A stretch of 64,000 bases of DNA from Polytrichum commune (GCA_950295325.1 OX485808.1:32570527-32634526), one strand, 5' to 3'. Counted from the stretch's first letter, positions 34,280 to 47,163 are shown. A program made the numbers and translations. The notes: a model not told the origin generated them from the sequence alone.

Positions 34280-36978
34280 ATGGCTTCTGATGTACCGGAC
34301 CAAAAGAATAGTACTGTCCAATGTAGCACTACTTCATGGGGGAATTTGCCGAGGGAATTGCGCGACCTAATAGTCGCACGCTTGCCTCTCCGTTCAGTCT
34401 TCCAGTTTCGGTCAGTATGCAAAGAATATGAAAATGTTATTGCACGAGACTCGTTTTTGCAGCCAAGGTTGACACACGCTTTGTTCCCCACCGAAGGGAA
34501 GTTCAGCCCCATGTTCTTCTTCATCGACTCAGCCACCCAACTATGGCAATGGGCGGGGTTTGATGTGCTCTCGAATCGGTGGCACCGCCTCCCATCTCTG
34601 TCGTTCCTCGCGACCCCCACCCCGGATCTCTTCAAGGAGTTTTTGATCGCCGGGAGCGGTGGCCTCTTGTGCGTGAACGTGTCGAAAAACCCGTCCATGG
34701 AGCTGTTGATTGTGTGCAACCCTGTGACGAGGGCCACGAGGCAGCTTCCCCCCATGCACTTCCCGAGGCAGCCCGTGCTCATGAACCTCGTCCTCGACGC
34801 GGCCACCGGCAACTACAAGGTGGGTGACACACACACCGATGGAGATTGCACACCTTGGACAACTAAGTTAACCAATTGATTCAATTCAAGTATTAGTTTT
34901 AAACTAGTTGCCTTTCGTAACTCTATAGTTGTTCGTGATTTGACCTGCCAAACAATGTAGTTAATTATGGTTGTTGTTATTGATGCCGGTCTGCCAAAAA
35001 ATGTAGTTAACTAAAGTTGAGCGCAACATGCAGTGTATGACCAGGTCGGTTTTAGAGCATCTATATCTTCATTTTCTTTTCTTTTGATTCAAAATTCAAA
35101 GTTTGGGACTTCGTTCCATTTGTGACTCAGACTTGAACAACACCCAGTGAGCACGACCTCATTCTTTAGACGTAACTTAGAGTATACTGGGTTCAATTGC
35201 CGCAAGGAACGGTGGGTTTTATTCCTTCTTGGGATGGGTTAGCATGGGTGACAAGCATTAATTCTTACATCAAGTCTCTTAAAAAAGTTATTGTAATATA
35301 TATTTCATTTCATTTTTTGGAGATAAATGAAAGAACTTCCCGGTTGGCTCCTTCAAATTCTGGGACTCTTAAGTTATAGTTGTCTAAATTTTTTCTAGTT
35401 GATTGTAGTTGTTTTTGGATTTGGTCCTAAATTTTTTTAGTTAACTGTAGTTGTTTTTCAAATCGGTTTGAAATTTTTCTAGTTAACTATAGTTGTTCTT
35501 CAAATCGGTTTGAAATTTTTCTAGTTAACTATAGTTGTTCCCTAACATGTATTGAAAAAAATTTAGTTAATTATAATTACTTTGGCAGTTGTCCAAGCTC
35601 TGCAAGATTGGACGAGCTTAAAATTGGACTTGTTTAAGATTGGTCGAGATTCCGGAATTCGACCATGTCGACATTCGATCTTATATAGATGTAGCAAAGT
35701 TATGTGTCCATCATGTTTGTGGACAAGAAATGTCTCCGATAATGTAGACCTAATGCGTGTTGATGTCATTGTATTGATAGACCTTGATATGTCCAGTGGA
35801 CATAATATCAAGGGTGGGTCGAACGGGCATTTCAATCATGCTGATCCCATCAGGGGTCAACGTTTCTTCTCTTCTCTCTATTGATAGACCCAACTGGCAC
35901 ACAGAATGAGACTTTGAATATTCAAGACGCTCTTCATGCAAATGCAGGATGTGTTGTGAGGATGAGTATGCAACGACAGGAAATTATGTTCTGCCAATAT
36001 TAACTTCTCCGAATCAATATTAATCCAGTTTTACTTGAATCTAAACACCTTCAGGTCATCGTGGCCGGGAGTGCAACCATCGGCACCGAAGCACTTTCAC
36101 GCAAAACCGAGGTGTATGACTCCACCACATGTAAGTGGGAGGTGACGGGCGATGTCCCGGGGCCCGAGTATGCCATCAACGATTACCAAACGGGTGTGGT
36201 GTCCAAGAACCTCCTCCTTTGCGTCGGGTTCCTTGCACACGAAAACGACACCACCACCGTTGCAAAGGGCGTGCTGGTATATGACATTGTAGAGAAGGCG
36301 TGGATCCAACACGACGATGATGATGACGATGAGCAGTTACGGTGGCGGCAACAATGCGAGCTCCCGAGCTTGGAATGTTGCCACCGGCCTGCATCCCCGA
36401 ACTACTCGACGCAAATCTTCGAGAGCAGAGGGTCGATCTTTGTGTTCTGGGAGCAGGAGCACAGCCGCACGATGGTGCATTCTTGCGTCGCCCAGCTCGA
36501 CTTGTCTGCTCTTTTCTCTGACGATGCTTCCGTCAGGGTGGCACCCGGCCACCCGGTGAGGTCACCATGGTCGATGGTGGTGCACGACGATAAGGTAGGG
36601 CCCCGAGGTCTTCTCGTTTACCCGGAACTTGTGTCTGTTGGCCACGACGCGAACAAAGTGTGCATCTTCAACAATGTGGACCTCACAAACTCCTTGACAT
36701 ATGAAATCGGACCCAGTGGTTCAAATTCAAAGTCAAGGCCGCTTCCGAATCCACCTCCTCTGCTTGGATCAAAGACGGCTCGCGGAGGTGAACTCGGTGC
36801 TCATGAGAAGGATGAAATGCCGGAAAGGATAACAGGAAGCAATTGTCGTGGCAACGAGAAGAAGAAGAAGAAGAAGAAGAAGAAGAAGAACAACAACAAC
36901 AATGCCAGGATGCCGTTGTTTTTCAGCTTGAACCCGCTTAGCTTCTCCTTCGAGCCCAGCTTCCACACAATGGTGTGA
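34280..36978 (+). CDS. F-box protein with kelch-like C-terminal region, two exons
   Basis: Likely substrate-recognition subunit of an SCF (SKP1-CUL1-F-box) ubiquitin ligase. Exon 1 is 34,280-34,819 and exon 2 36,055-36,978, joined at AACTACAAG|GTGGGT and CACCTTCAG|GTCATC in phase 0: 1,464 nt, 487 residues. The F-box occupies about residues 22-62 (LPRELRDLIVARLPLRSVFQ then FRSVCKEYENVI). A plant F-box-associated, kelch-like part follows: GGLLCVNVS, CNPVTRATRQLPPM, TGNYKVIVAG, TEVYDSTTCKWEV, VLVYDIVEKAW. Its length and layout resemble the plant F-box/kelch proteins that include UFO-like and At5g15710-like members. The C-terminus is odd: an acidic run (about residues 266-272), then ten Lys and five Asn (449-463) encoded by an AAG/AAC microsatellite. 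The tail beyond about residue 400 may not be conserved. The ATG at 34,280 is the first in frame after an in-frame region without support. The function of the target is unknown. Confidence 0.87.
35388..35545. repeat. Tandem repeat (~45-bp unit) in the F-box gene intron
   Basis: About four diverged units of a sequence with the core CTAGTTAACTATAGTTGTTC followed by TTCAAATCGGTTTGAAATTT. The last units are nearly identical. It sits in the 1,235-bp intron (34,820-36,054). Confidence 0.8.
36859..36903 (+). repeat. Coding microsatellite (AAG)10(AAC/AAT)5
   Basis: Ten AAG codons followed by four AAC and one AAT, in frame in exon 2 of the F-box gene, giving poly-Lys then poly-Asn. Length changes in steps of three would keep the frame. 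Confidence 0.95.
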
Positions 36979-36989
36979 GCCAGTGGTCC

Positions 36990-37107
36990 GGGGAGGTTTT
37001 TGGGTATAATCTGTCGACATCCTGGTGCTTATGAAGTCCAACCGCTTACATGTTGCATCTTTCGGTTTTTTCTTTTGTGAAATTGGGGTATATTCTATAG
37101 ATTCTCC
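36990..37107. repeat. Single arm of the AACCGG-type inverted repeat, in the F-box gene 3' flank
   Basis: GTTTTTGGGTATAATCTGTC, CAACCGCTTACATGTTGCAT and TTGGGGTATATTCTATAGAT match both arms of the inverted repeat at 46,907-47,163. Only one arm is present here. It begins about 12 bp after the stop codon, so the transcript's 3' UTR is probably repeat-derived. Confidence 0.7.
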
Positions 37108-40100
37108 CCAAATTCAGTAATGCTCCTGAAGTCTTGAATTTCCTTTCACCAGTCATTTCTCAAACTCAACCAGTTCTCCCCCTTTTCGGTGTGATCGGTG
37201 GGAAGAGCAATGAGATTGTAAACCAGCCCATAGAGGGTACATTCATCGAACAAGTTCCATGTCGAACATGTAGAATGTGTGGAAGTTGTCTCCATACAAT
37301 TAAAAGGATAAGTTGTTGCTAGTTTTGACAAATAGGTTTCTTACTTAATATATAGAGTCTCTAGAATAGTAGGCCCATTTTGTGTTGGGCTTTACTTCAA
37401 AAATCTTAGTGTTTGAAGCAAATACCTCTTAATATTGTAGGTTAATAGCTAGTCCGGCATAGTTGTGTTGAATGATTGATTAAATTGGTAATAATGGTCT
37501 GTAACCTAGCAATATTTGACATTTTTTTTCGAGTTGCTTATTAATTTGTTTAGTTCACTAATTAATAGGTAATAGGTAATAGGTATTAACTATGTATATT
37601 GATTCAATCATAAGAATCAAGAGGAGAGCCCTATTGGGGCCCTACCTCTTATATATGTGGGGGTTGTTTAGGGGTTCTGGTTATTAAGAATGATTGCAAA
37701 GAGGGAATGGGTGTGGTGGGGGGAGTATGGGGGACCTCCTTGAACTAGTGTGTGTGCACATGTTGAGGCATGCGTTAGTGGGGGAGTTGTTGTTTGGGCA
37801 GTGTTTGTTGAGCATTAGCATAGTGAGGTAATTGATGGTGAAGAGGTATCTTTGATTTGTGCATGGGTGTCCAACATGGGGGGGGTTAAGTGGTTGTGAA
37901 CCTGGGCATCAATAGATCTTGTGTGAATGCCTCCTCACACCTTGGCTTTGATGATGGTTGGGTGGGTGAGCCATCCTCGTCTTCCAAGGTGTCAATGAGT
38001 GTCTCGTATTGGGTTTATTGAGCTTGTATGGTGTCGTTGGGGTCTTTTGCCATCGAAAAATGTGAATTCAATAAAGCGGTCTTGTGATATAATGTTTTTG
38101 GTGTTTTTGGTTGTTGTCATGTCATGTTTGAGATGGGAAGTTGTGAGGAGGATGTCAAGTTTGACTCCTGCAAGACACGAGCATCTAGAGGTGGATAGCC
38201 ATGTATAAAGTCAATTTGGGATGGTATTGCTTGAGTGTTTGCCCTAGTGGGTGCATGTGTTCATCATTGTAAGATCTCCAATGTTATCATAGGCCAGTAT
38301 GAGCTTGTGTATCAACCGAATTGCTAGGTTGTGTGTAAGTTATTGATTGTTGGGTCATTACACCTACTAAGTAAGGACATGTGTGTTTGTTTTGTTTGGT
38401 TGAATGTTATGGATGGTGTATGACCTTCAGGTCCGTTCACGATAGGGATACTACTTTTGGGACAAAGGAATTAAGGACTATGTCGCATTGGATCTCGACG
38501 TTTATTACGATTTATTATTATTTAATTAATAGAATTTAAATAGATAAGTAGATAAGTCATAGGATTTATCAAGAAATCAATTATTTATTATTAAATAATA
38601 AATAAATAAATATGTTTAGAAATGAGTAGATAAATCATAGGACTTGTAGAGAGGTCATAGGACTTGTTTGGGCCACATCAATAGCAATTTCATTATTGAA
38701 GTGTACATTGGAGGTGAATTATTTCATGTTTTGCATCCTAGTACCTTGGTGTAAGTGTCATGTGTCCATAAATATATTTTATTATGTTCAATTCTAATTC
38801 TAAACATTCCTTTTTTATGTAGCCATGTTATTGTATAATGTTGGCCATGTTTGGTGTCATATGTAAAACTATACAATTGGTATGCAATACATTTTTAGTT
38901 CTATTGGTACATGATTGAACAATAAGTGTGAAGAACAAAAATTGGGATCATTTCACTTAATTTTTGTTGTCCTTTTCATTCCTTAATCCTTAGGTCAACG
39001 ATTCTGACATCAATCATAGATGTTTGTTCAGGAATCAAAATAAGATCTTAAAAGGTATGATCCAAAATATGCTCCACAATACAAATCTAATCAAACCAAC
39101 TATGTAAAGTTATCTACTTTAGTCCTTTAACCGTTAGATACTCATTCTTGGTACCCCAATCGTGAATGCCCCCCTTCCAAAGATTGTTTTTTTTTTGTTG
39201 ATAGTCCATATGTATTGGACAAATGCGAGTCTTAAATACACACCAAAGTCCTCATTTGTCTTACTTGGGAGGGGGGGGGGGGGGGGAGGGTTATCAAATT
39301 TGCATGGGGGAAAGGTGGATGCATATCTTGGGATTATCTAATGTAGTTTGGTGCCAAAATCTAGGATAGTTCTTGAGGTGTTAAGTGGAGACTTTGGTTG
39401 CATTGTTGACATAGTGAGTGTGTTGAGATGATGTGCTTTCCAATGGCATCGGTGAAGGCTAAGAGGGCGGTAATTGGTTATTGTGAAGGTGGTTGAGTAG
39501 TTTGGTGTGTTTTAAGCATTTTAGTTTCATCTACGAGTGTGGACTCTTCCTCGGGGGGTTGACTATCGGAATTTTAGAAACCACGTGAGATAAAAAATAA
39601 GGCCAATTTAATTCGTTGAGGGTAAATTTTATAAATTCGTTAGATCTACCATAGCATTGGAAATATGTCCCCTACATGATTATATGTAAAATAAGGTGGT
39701 GAATAATTCCTCCATTTTAGTAATAAGTAGAAAAAAAATAGGGTCATAGATATTGGATCCCCCCAAATGTGTGTAGTAGGATCAATAGAATAATTATAGG
39801 TTTGACTACTTAAATGAATATTATGTAAATTCTGTCCAAATTTGAATGAAACGCGTTAGTATGGTAGGAAATGTTGTGGATTTTCTTGGGAGAAGGAATG
39901 TTGTGACTTCTTAATAGCCCTTGGGCTTGCTTAGGGTTTGGGCAAGCATAGTGGCGTGAAGGTGGTGAAGCGTTCACGTAGGAGGTCTTGCGTCGGTAAA
40001 GCGTGAAATAGTGAAGCGGCACAAAGGCGGTAGGTAAGACACATTTTTTGGAGCTTTCTTCTTTGCTTCATAGCATTCACACATGGTGTTTCACGAGAGC

Positions 40101-42652
40101 CAAAGATTTGGCTTGCTCTACTGTCGTGCGGTAAGAGTCTATTTCAAACTCCAACTCCTTGATTTTCCCCTTCTACTGATCGTTTTTCAACGACATGCTA
40201 TTGATTTCCGACGCCCTCCTAAATGTGAGATATAGAAAGATGAAGAGTTACAAGACCTGAATGTGAGTGTAGAAAGATGAGATGTTGATGATTACATCAA
40301 TGCTTCATTTTTTTACAAAATGAATGTTGTTGGGTCTTGGGATGGATTGTGGAGTGTATTTAATGCAGAGAAGTACGACAACTATCTCATCTACAGTTAA
40401 ATCAACTGTTAGGAGGACTAGGTGAAGACCTTCCAAAATTTTGCAAACTACATGTGTCCTTAATGGAGTTGATTTGGGCATGTGGTGTATATAACGAGTT
40501 TAGAAAATGAGACGGAATGTAGTACAAAGTAGGGAAGTTGCAGGCATCCCATTGAGCTTCTTAATTGGAAGGTGAACAATGATAAAAAAAAAAAAACAAG
40601 TATTGCCATATCTAGTTTTATGATTTATCTTAATTATTTTAGAAAATTCCTTGGACACTTCAAATTCAAATATGACCACTCAGATTCTATTTGGGTTGAT
40701 GTAGATAGCGTAATTTGTACAATGACTATGTCATTTGATGTAGAGAGGGATGTCTTTGAGCTTGAGCTAGTTGATGGGAACTTCTTGAATGAGTTTGTTA
40801 AAAAATCTATATGAAATTAATAGCGATGTAGGATATTGGTTGTGACCCCATACCCATATCACAAAATGACTAATTCTTTTTCTAGTGTACAAATTATGAA
40901 TGATTGGTGTAGATAATATCTTCTAAGTTAGTAGGTGTTATTTAATCTATGAAGTTCTCTTGCTTCATTCAAAGATGTCGTTTATTAATGAATATTGGAT
41001 GGTTGAAGTGATACGGATTTATTAGACTTTTCAAATGCATGAAGATGATAAGTTAACTTTCAATCCAAATTCGGAGGAAGCTAGGTACTATGTTTTCCTA
41101 AATCTTGAATTTGCACCTTTGCTTGTTGTTTGGTCTTGTATAGATTTTTGAATGAAAATGTTCAATTATCTGAATCTAAAAACCTAATTTTCAAGCCATG
41201 AAATTATGAGAATTAAGCTTGGTTTGTGGTTTATTCTTCATCAGTTTTTGTTGTTCTTTTACTTGTCTTGCTAATAGTGTCTAATATGTCAACATTGTAT
41301 TGATTGTCTTTTTGCTACAACTACCTTTTGTAGATGATCGATGGTGCGCTACAATATTTGGCAACCTCACCGTGGTAGACTCAGATAATTGTGTTTTGCT
41401 TTAGAGGAAGACGTGGTGGAGTGGTTGGAGACTTTGAAGGTTGTTTGCCTCATGCCAACAATTAGTTATAATTATTCCCCATCATTGGTTTTAAACCTCT
41501 CGAATTTTTTTAGTCTAATCATGAAATTGTAGAAGATATTGACATGTACTTTGACATGTATTGAAGGGTGCATAGTTATATCCTAACCCTTCACATTGTA
41601 AATATTTGGTACAAGGTTGAATGTATTTGTGAACACAATTAATGTAAATGTTTTAAAATTTTGTATTTAGCTTTCTTTCATTTGAATGCAATCTTTTATT
41701 TTTGAAGTAGATAGTTGTGCAAAATATCATGTCTTGTGACAATTGATTGTATTTCTTGTTTTTTTATCCGCGTTTACAACTTGTCTATGTTAGCTTGTAC
41801 ATTTTTTTATCTCCATGTTGATTGGTAACCTTTTAACTAATATCCAAGTGCTATTGGTTGTGTCTTAAATGGCACATTGAATGGTTTAGCATTGGTTTAC
41901 CTAATTGAGACCGATTGAATGACAAGATGAATGATATGGAACGTTTGTTGCTCACATAGTCAATTTTGCAATGCTATAGTATTCCGTTCATTATTTGGTA
42001 CTTGTACGATTTATAAGAAAAATATGGTGCCAAAAATTAACCTATCTAAACAATTACAAATAAATATAGGGTGACAAAAAATAAGTCAAAGTAGCTTTAT
42101 ATCTACAAATAGGGAGGGAAAATTTATTGAAAGGTGCATAAATATCCCCCCATTAAATACCCCATTATCGCACGTGGTTACAAAATGTAATGGGGGTGTG
42201 ATCCCCCCGAGGACTCTTCATTGGAAATTTAAAATGACGTGCATGAGTGGCTATGAAATAGAACCTCTATCTACAAAAAAATTATAGAGAAAAAAATGCA
42301 TATGTATTAACATTAGGCTAGACAATGAACAAGTGTACGTATACTTAATTGTTAAATATAAAGTAATAAATGCCTTTACTATGTACACAACACATAAATC
42401 ATGAAATAAATAAGCGTTTATTACATATGTAGTCCGTTTATGTTTTCCAATGCGAACTTCATGAAGCCATTTTTCATCCAAAGGACATAACTCATAATAA
42501 TCTGACCCTACACAACATATCATTTGGATGAAATAAGGTATATTGGATGAAACTCGCACATCCATTGTTAATTTTTCTTTTACATTGTAGGGCCCCTTTT
42601 TGTGCATCCACTTTTACTTCAAGTTTTGTAATAGCCTTTTAAAATCTACACA
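37108..42652. other. Intergenic AT-rich stretch, no gene recognised
   Basis: Contains a homopolymer run of 16 G at 39,271-39,286 and AT-rich simple sequence with AATAAATAAATA (near 38,600). The largest open frames (40,572-40,814 plus; 42,251-42,607 minus) show no recognised domain. The former reads LNYFRKFLGHFKFKYDHSDS and could be a decayed transposon fragment. No tRNA or terminal-repeat element was seen. Confidence 0.4.
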
Positions 42653-42678
42653 CTAGAGAGAGAGAGAGAGAGAGAGAG
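42653..42678. repeat. (GA)n microsatellite
   Basis: About thirteen uninterrupted GA/AG units immediately upstream of a long palindrome. Confidence 0.95.
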
Positions 42679-42692
42679 CTCCATTATGTATT

Positions 42693-42772
42693 CGGTAATC
42701 ATTTTATTGGAACCGGTTATCGGTGCAGAACCGGTTCTGCACCGATAACCGGTTCCAATAAAACGATTACCG
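42693..42772. repeat. 80-bp loopless palindrome centred on AACCGGTT
   Basis: The sequence around the centre GCAGAACCGGTTCTGC extends symmetrically 40 bp to each side. The left arm begins CGGTAATCATTTTATTGGAA and the right arm is its complement with one mismatch (A versus G). There is no spacer, so the DNA or its transcript could form a cruciform or hairpin. The origin is unknown; it may be two head-to-head transposon ends. Confidence 0.93.
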
Positions 42773-42773
42773 G

Positions 42774-42966
42774 ACGTAACCGGTTGGCCGCTTTGTTGAG
42801 CCGCGCAGGTGACCTAAACAGTGGGTCACATGTCGTCTTCTTCAACATATCCGATTTAGATGATCATAACCGGTTGGGATGTCGAGGTTATCGTCTGCAA
42901 ACCTGTGTGCTCAGAGCCAATCGTGTAGTGCCACCTCGGCGAAACAAAGCGGCCAACCGGTTACGT
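42774..42966. mobile_element. 193-bp element with perfect 24-bp TIRs (ACGTAACCGGTTGGCCGC)
   Basis: The left end ACGTAACCGGTTGGCCGCTT continues to GTT at 42,797. The right end 42,943-42,966 is its exact complement. The interior is non-coding. It directly adjoins the 80-bp palindrome, which shares the AACCGGTT core. No target duplication is obvious, so the transposon superfamily is not assigned. Confidence 0.75.
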
Positions 42967-45900
42967 AGACTATCTAAGCTAATGCCTCACATAACACCCC
43001 TTTCCACACTCGTGTTAGTTTGTATGTTGTATGAAGAGTTTGATCTAGTGAGTTGAAGCATGGTTAGAGAGACATTTTGTTTCAATTGGGGTTGAGGATG
43101 TTGGTTTGATATGTACATAGAGGACACATATGGGCTAAAGAGAGCTCAATGGCCCATGTGAATCATTAGGAATGATTCTAGCCAACTTACATTATGGTTG
43201 GGGAGGCCGTAAAAGACCATGGGGGGCAAGTACAGTCAAGTACACAACTCCATTACCCAACATAGGTTTAAGTGAAAGTGAATCAAAAATATATACTGAC
43301 TTTGAATTTTGTGAAGCAAAAAATCATAAACATTTAAAAAATACATTGATCTACAAAGCCAAGCAATTTATGTTGACAAATTTCTTTTCAAACAAAGTCT
43401 ACATATTTAAGAAAATGGTGCAAGTAGTATGCAAGTAGCTATATTGAACACGTAATTGTTTAGAATTTACTTTAAACATGATAAAATTATATTAATCTGA
43501 TGTTTTCTCAAAAACATTGTTATGGTGCCCTCAAGTTTAAAATGAAATCAAGGAATATGAAAAAAAATGCAACTTCAAAATATTTAAGGTCATGAAATCT
43601 ACGTCCAAACCAAAATTAGCCATTACATTTTGAGTAGTACTTTTAATGATAAGTTTTGAAGATCTCATCTTGATATTCTATATTTTAGTACCTAACACAA
43701 CAATAGAGGGTACCATGAAAAAAATCCAATTTAAACAACACTTTGCTACTACTTCTAGGCATTTCACCAAAACGAATTATGGTTTTAGTATACTAGAGCA
43801 TTTTTCCCATATACTTGACTGTGCTTGCTCTCCATGGTGAGAAGGGGAGTCGTCAGCTGAGGTAAGCGGTCCTTAGAGCGAAACCCCTGGGTTGTTGTTT
43901 TTTTTTTTACTTTGGGTTGCTTACTATTTTTTGAAACTTTCAAGGAAGTTAACCTATGATATTAAATGAATTGAGAAACATGTCCATTGAGATATATTTT
44001 AATGAAAATATTTTCTTGTGTTATTTATAAATCATCAAAGTACATTACAACATAGGGTCTTTTTGGTGTCATATAGACTTGGTTCCATTCATGTTGGATT
44101 GCTAGGTGACAACTATCTCTAATTTTCTAGTTGAGGTGGAACTAATGTGAGTCTAAGACCTTAGATCTTCCCCTAAGTCTTTATGAAGACTCCTGATGAT
44201 CTAACTATGTTTTAAGTAAATCTAGACTTTTTCACAAGTTTTGGACATATTGAAATTTTATTTGTGCAATTTTATCGTCAGACTCTATGATAAAAATGAC
44301 AACAAGAAATTCTAGATGTGAATTGCATCTCTTGTTGTAACACGCTATAGTTGCATGCACACTGTGTTGTTTATGAAAAATAACACTTCTAGAGAGAATA
44401 TTTGGACAAATTGCTTCTCAATGTATAGTTAGGAATTTCATCATATTCTTTTAGTTTCTAGTTCCAGATAATTTGTTTTATAATGTGTATGTCTCAACTG
44501 TGCAAAAAAAAAAACTCTCAAATGCTTTATTAATATCGACAAGTATTATATCCATAGTTACTTAAATCCTAGTTAACCTTACATTTTAAAGAATTGTAAA
44601 ACATGATAATCACCTCCCCCATCAAATGTAGCACAAAAACACACAATCACCCACATCAACTTTCTAGAAACAATTTTGTGGCCCATGCTAATTTTCTACT
44701 AGAAATTAGCATGGTTGGGAAATTAATCACGTGCCCCACATTAATTCTTATTATGAGAGTAAGCATGGGCTCTTGAGAGTTAGCAAGGCCCCCAATAATA
44801 GGACTTAGTGTAGTTAGCTTGCTAGTCAAGCCCTACTTTGTGAATACTTGTGCGAAGAGCATCGAAGGGAATAAAGTTACACATACTATAAGAAGAAAAT
44901 GACATGTTTTAAAGCAACTTCATTTTTTTTCATCCTTCAGACTTGGATCCTAGTGTAATCTCTTTGGGTCCAACATTTTATTCAAGACCAATTGAATTCT
45001 TGGTTTTCAAACTTTTATTTGGTCTTGGACCTTATTGTAAACCCCCCTTAATTCATTTCAATTCTCAAAAGACACCCTTGGCTGACAAGGATTAAAACCA
45101 TAGACCTATACTCAAGTGGTATATGATACACTTGCAAAAACAATCTAAAGGACACATGTTATGATGTAATTGGACTATGTACTCAAATTGTAGAAACTAA
45201 TGTAGATCCAATTGGGAGCCCGTCTATACAACGGTTTGAAACTACATTCTCACTTCGACCCCTCCCAACTTTTGCTTCAAACACTTGAAACCCAAATCTA
45301 TGTGAACTAAAATACCTCCCTAGAGGGCATGAATCATGATCTGATCCAACGGTTGAAAGTGCATACAAAGTTATAATTGTCCACAATATGACCACATACC
45401 TAACAAAGAGGGAGAACTGGCAACTAGTTACAAATGAACCGGTTCATATTTTCCAAAGTACCACTTCGAAATCAAAATTGTAGTGAATTGACCAAGCCAT
45501 AGTCCTAGTAATAGTATATTCTAAGTAAAAATACAAGGAATGAATGAAGCATTTCAATATAAACAGATTGGTAATAAAGAAGTAACGACAGTAAACAAGT
45601 TAGCTCAAATTTCTCCTCGTGTAACCTAACAGCTTGCAATCCAATAAGAAGTTCAATGTACGGAAAAGGGACTTGTGCTTTTCTGCCATCCAAACTGACA
45701 AATGCTTCATGACATTATTGTGACCAGGTGAACGTGCAAACGATCATGGAATGATGGAAGAATTGGGCTCAGCCCAGCATCAGCAAACATGAGCAATCTG
45801 CCAGCACTCAATCAATTCTTCGACCTGTAAATGAGAATGCACATTAAAGAGCAGGCCAAAGTAGTTCGTTACCAAACACACAAACTCGCCTAATTGGATC

Positions 45901-46906
45901 CAACCAACATTGGTTGCCATGAAATTAATGTATATTTCTCTAGACAGAAGAAGAAAAAGTAGGGTTTAAGGTAGAAATACCATACCTCGTTGACCACCCT
46001 CTAGTCGTGTACTAGACCGTTGTCATAATGGTGAAGTGCCATTTCTAAAACCGATCATGGCTCGGCGGCAACTTCAATGCGTGTGCACTTAGTGTAGCCA
46101 ATGGGAGTTGAGTGTTGATGTTCTCATGAGGTAACCGATTTAGGCGATGTTCTGTATGGAAATGCAGATTACCGTGTTCGGTGTAGGGAGAATCTAGTGA
46201 ATGACTACTTTCCACTTTGAAAAATTGTAGCATTTTTTGTATAGGGCAAAAAAAAAATGAAACAACATGCATTCTTCATGAATCCTTCTCATCTATCTTG
46301 GAAAATTATCTCATGATTGTCGGACCAGATCTTCAATGCAAATCACCTTATTTTCACGGGTTATAGTATTTCTACCTTAGGTGGAGCTTACATGATGTCC
46401 ATGAGATGATGTCATCCTGCACTCACACATTTGTGGCATGTCGCTTCTATACTTGTGAATGGATGAATTTTACATGAACACCATGAATCCTTAGCCCTTC
46501 ACTCGCCCATTCTATTGCATAACTCTCACGCACGTAAACTTTATCAAAATTTACTGAAAAAAACATTAATAAAGATCACAAAAGCCCAGAACCGGCCTCT
46601 TAAGGGTTAAGAAGATTTCCCTTCGTGTCAAGAGGCCCCTCATGACCTGGGCATTCGTGGTTCTTTCTTATGCTCTTCTTATGCGCTTCTTATGCTACAT
46701 CTCTCTTATAATTTGCTTGTCAGTGCTCCTTGCTTCTTTCTAAGCTGCTAATTTCTTGCAACCGGGAGCTAGCCATGTCAACCTGGTTGGATCCGATTCA
46801 GTGCCCGGCTATGATCGGGGAGAACCGGCAGTTAGTTACAGATGAACCAGTTGAGTTTGAGAAATAACCAGTTGAAGTTGGAGATTGCAGGAAAATTACC
46901 GATCAT
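42967..46906. other. Intergenic stretch, no gene recognised
   Basis: AT-rich with small unsupported open frames. A local inverted repeat, GCTAATTTCTAC / TAGAAATTAGC, lies near 44,690-44,712. Isolated AACCGGTT-like motifs occur near 45,436. The minus-strand segment 45,505-45,800 contains short protein-like stretches (AGLSPILPSFHDRLHVH) without a recognisable family. Confidence 0.35.
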
Positions 46907-47163
46907 TTTAGAGGAATTTATAGAATATACCCCAATTTAATAAAGGAAAACCGAAGGATGTGAACATGTAACCGGTTGGACTTGCAAACTCTAGGATCTC
47001 AACTGATTATGCCCAAAAATCTCCCCGATCATGGATGCCCAGGAAGTTTTTGGGCATAGTTGGTCAAGATCCTTGTGATTCTAAATCCAACCGGTTACAT
47101 GTTGACATCTTCCGGTTTTGCTTTATTTATTTGAGGTATATTCCTTTATAGATTCCTCTAAAG
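46907..47163. repeat. Inverted-repeat element with ~115-bp arms (AACCGGTT family)
   Basis: The left arm runs from TTTAGAGGAATTTATAGAAT through CATGTAACCGGTTGGACTTG to TTATGCCCAAAAA. The right arm runs from TTTTTGGGCATAGTTGGTCA through CCAACCGGTTACATGTTGAC to GATTCCTCTAAA. The spacer is about 25 bp. The arms have diverged by several substitutions and small indels. One arm is also present at 36,990-37,107. Class is unknown and it has no coding capacity. Confidence 0.78.

Noticed and set aside
34578-34834. Antisense and alternate-frame open frames over F-box exon 1
   Set aside because: They are shadows of the GC-rich exon and lack domains; the sense frame has a clear F-box and continues in frame across the intron.
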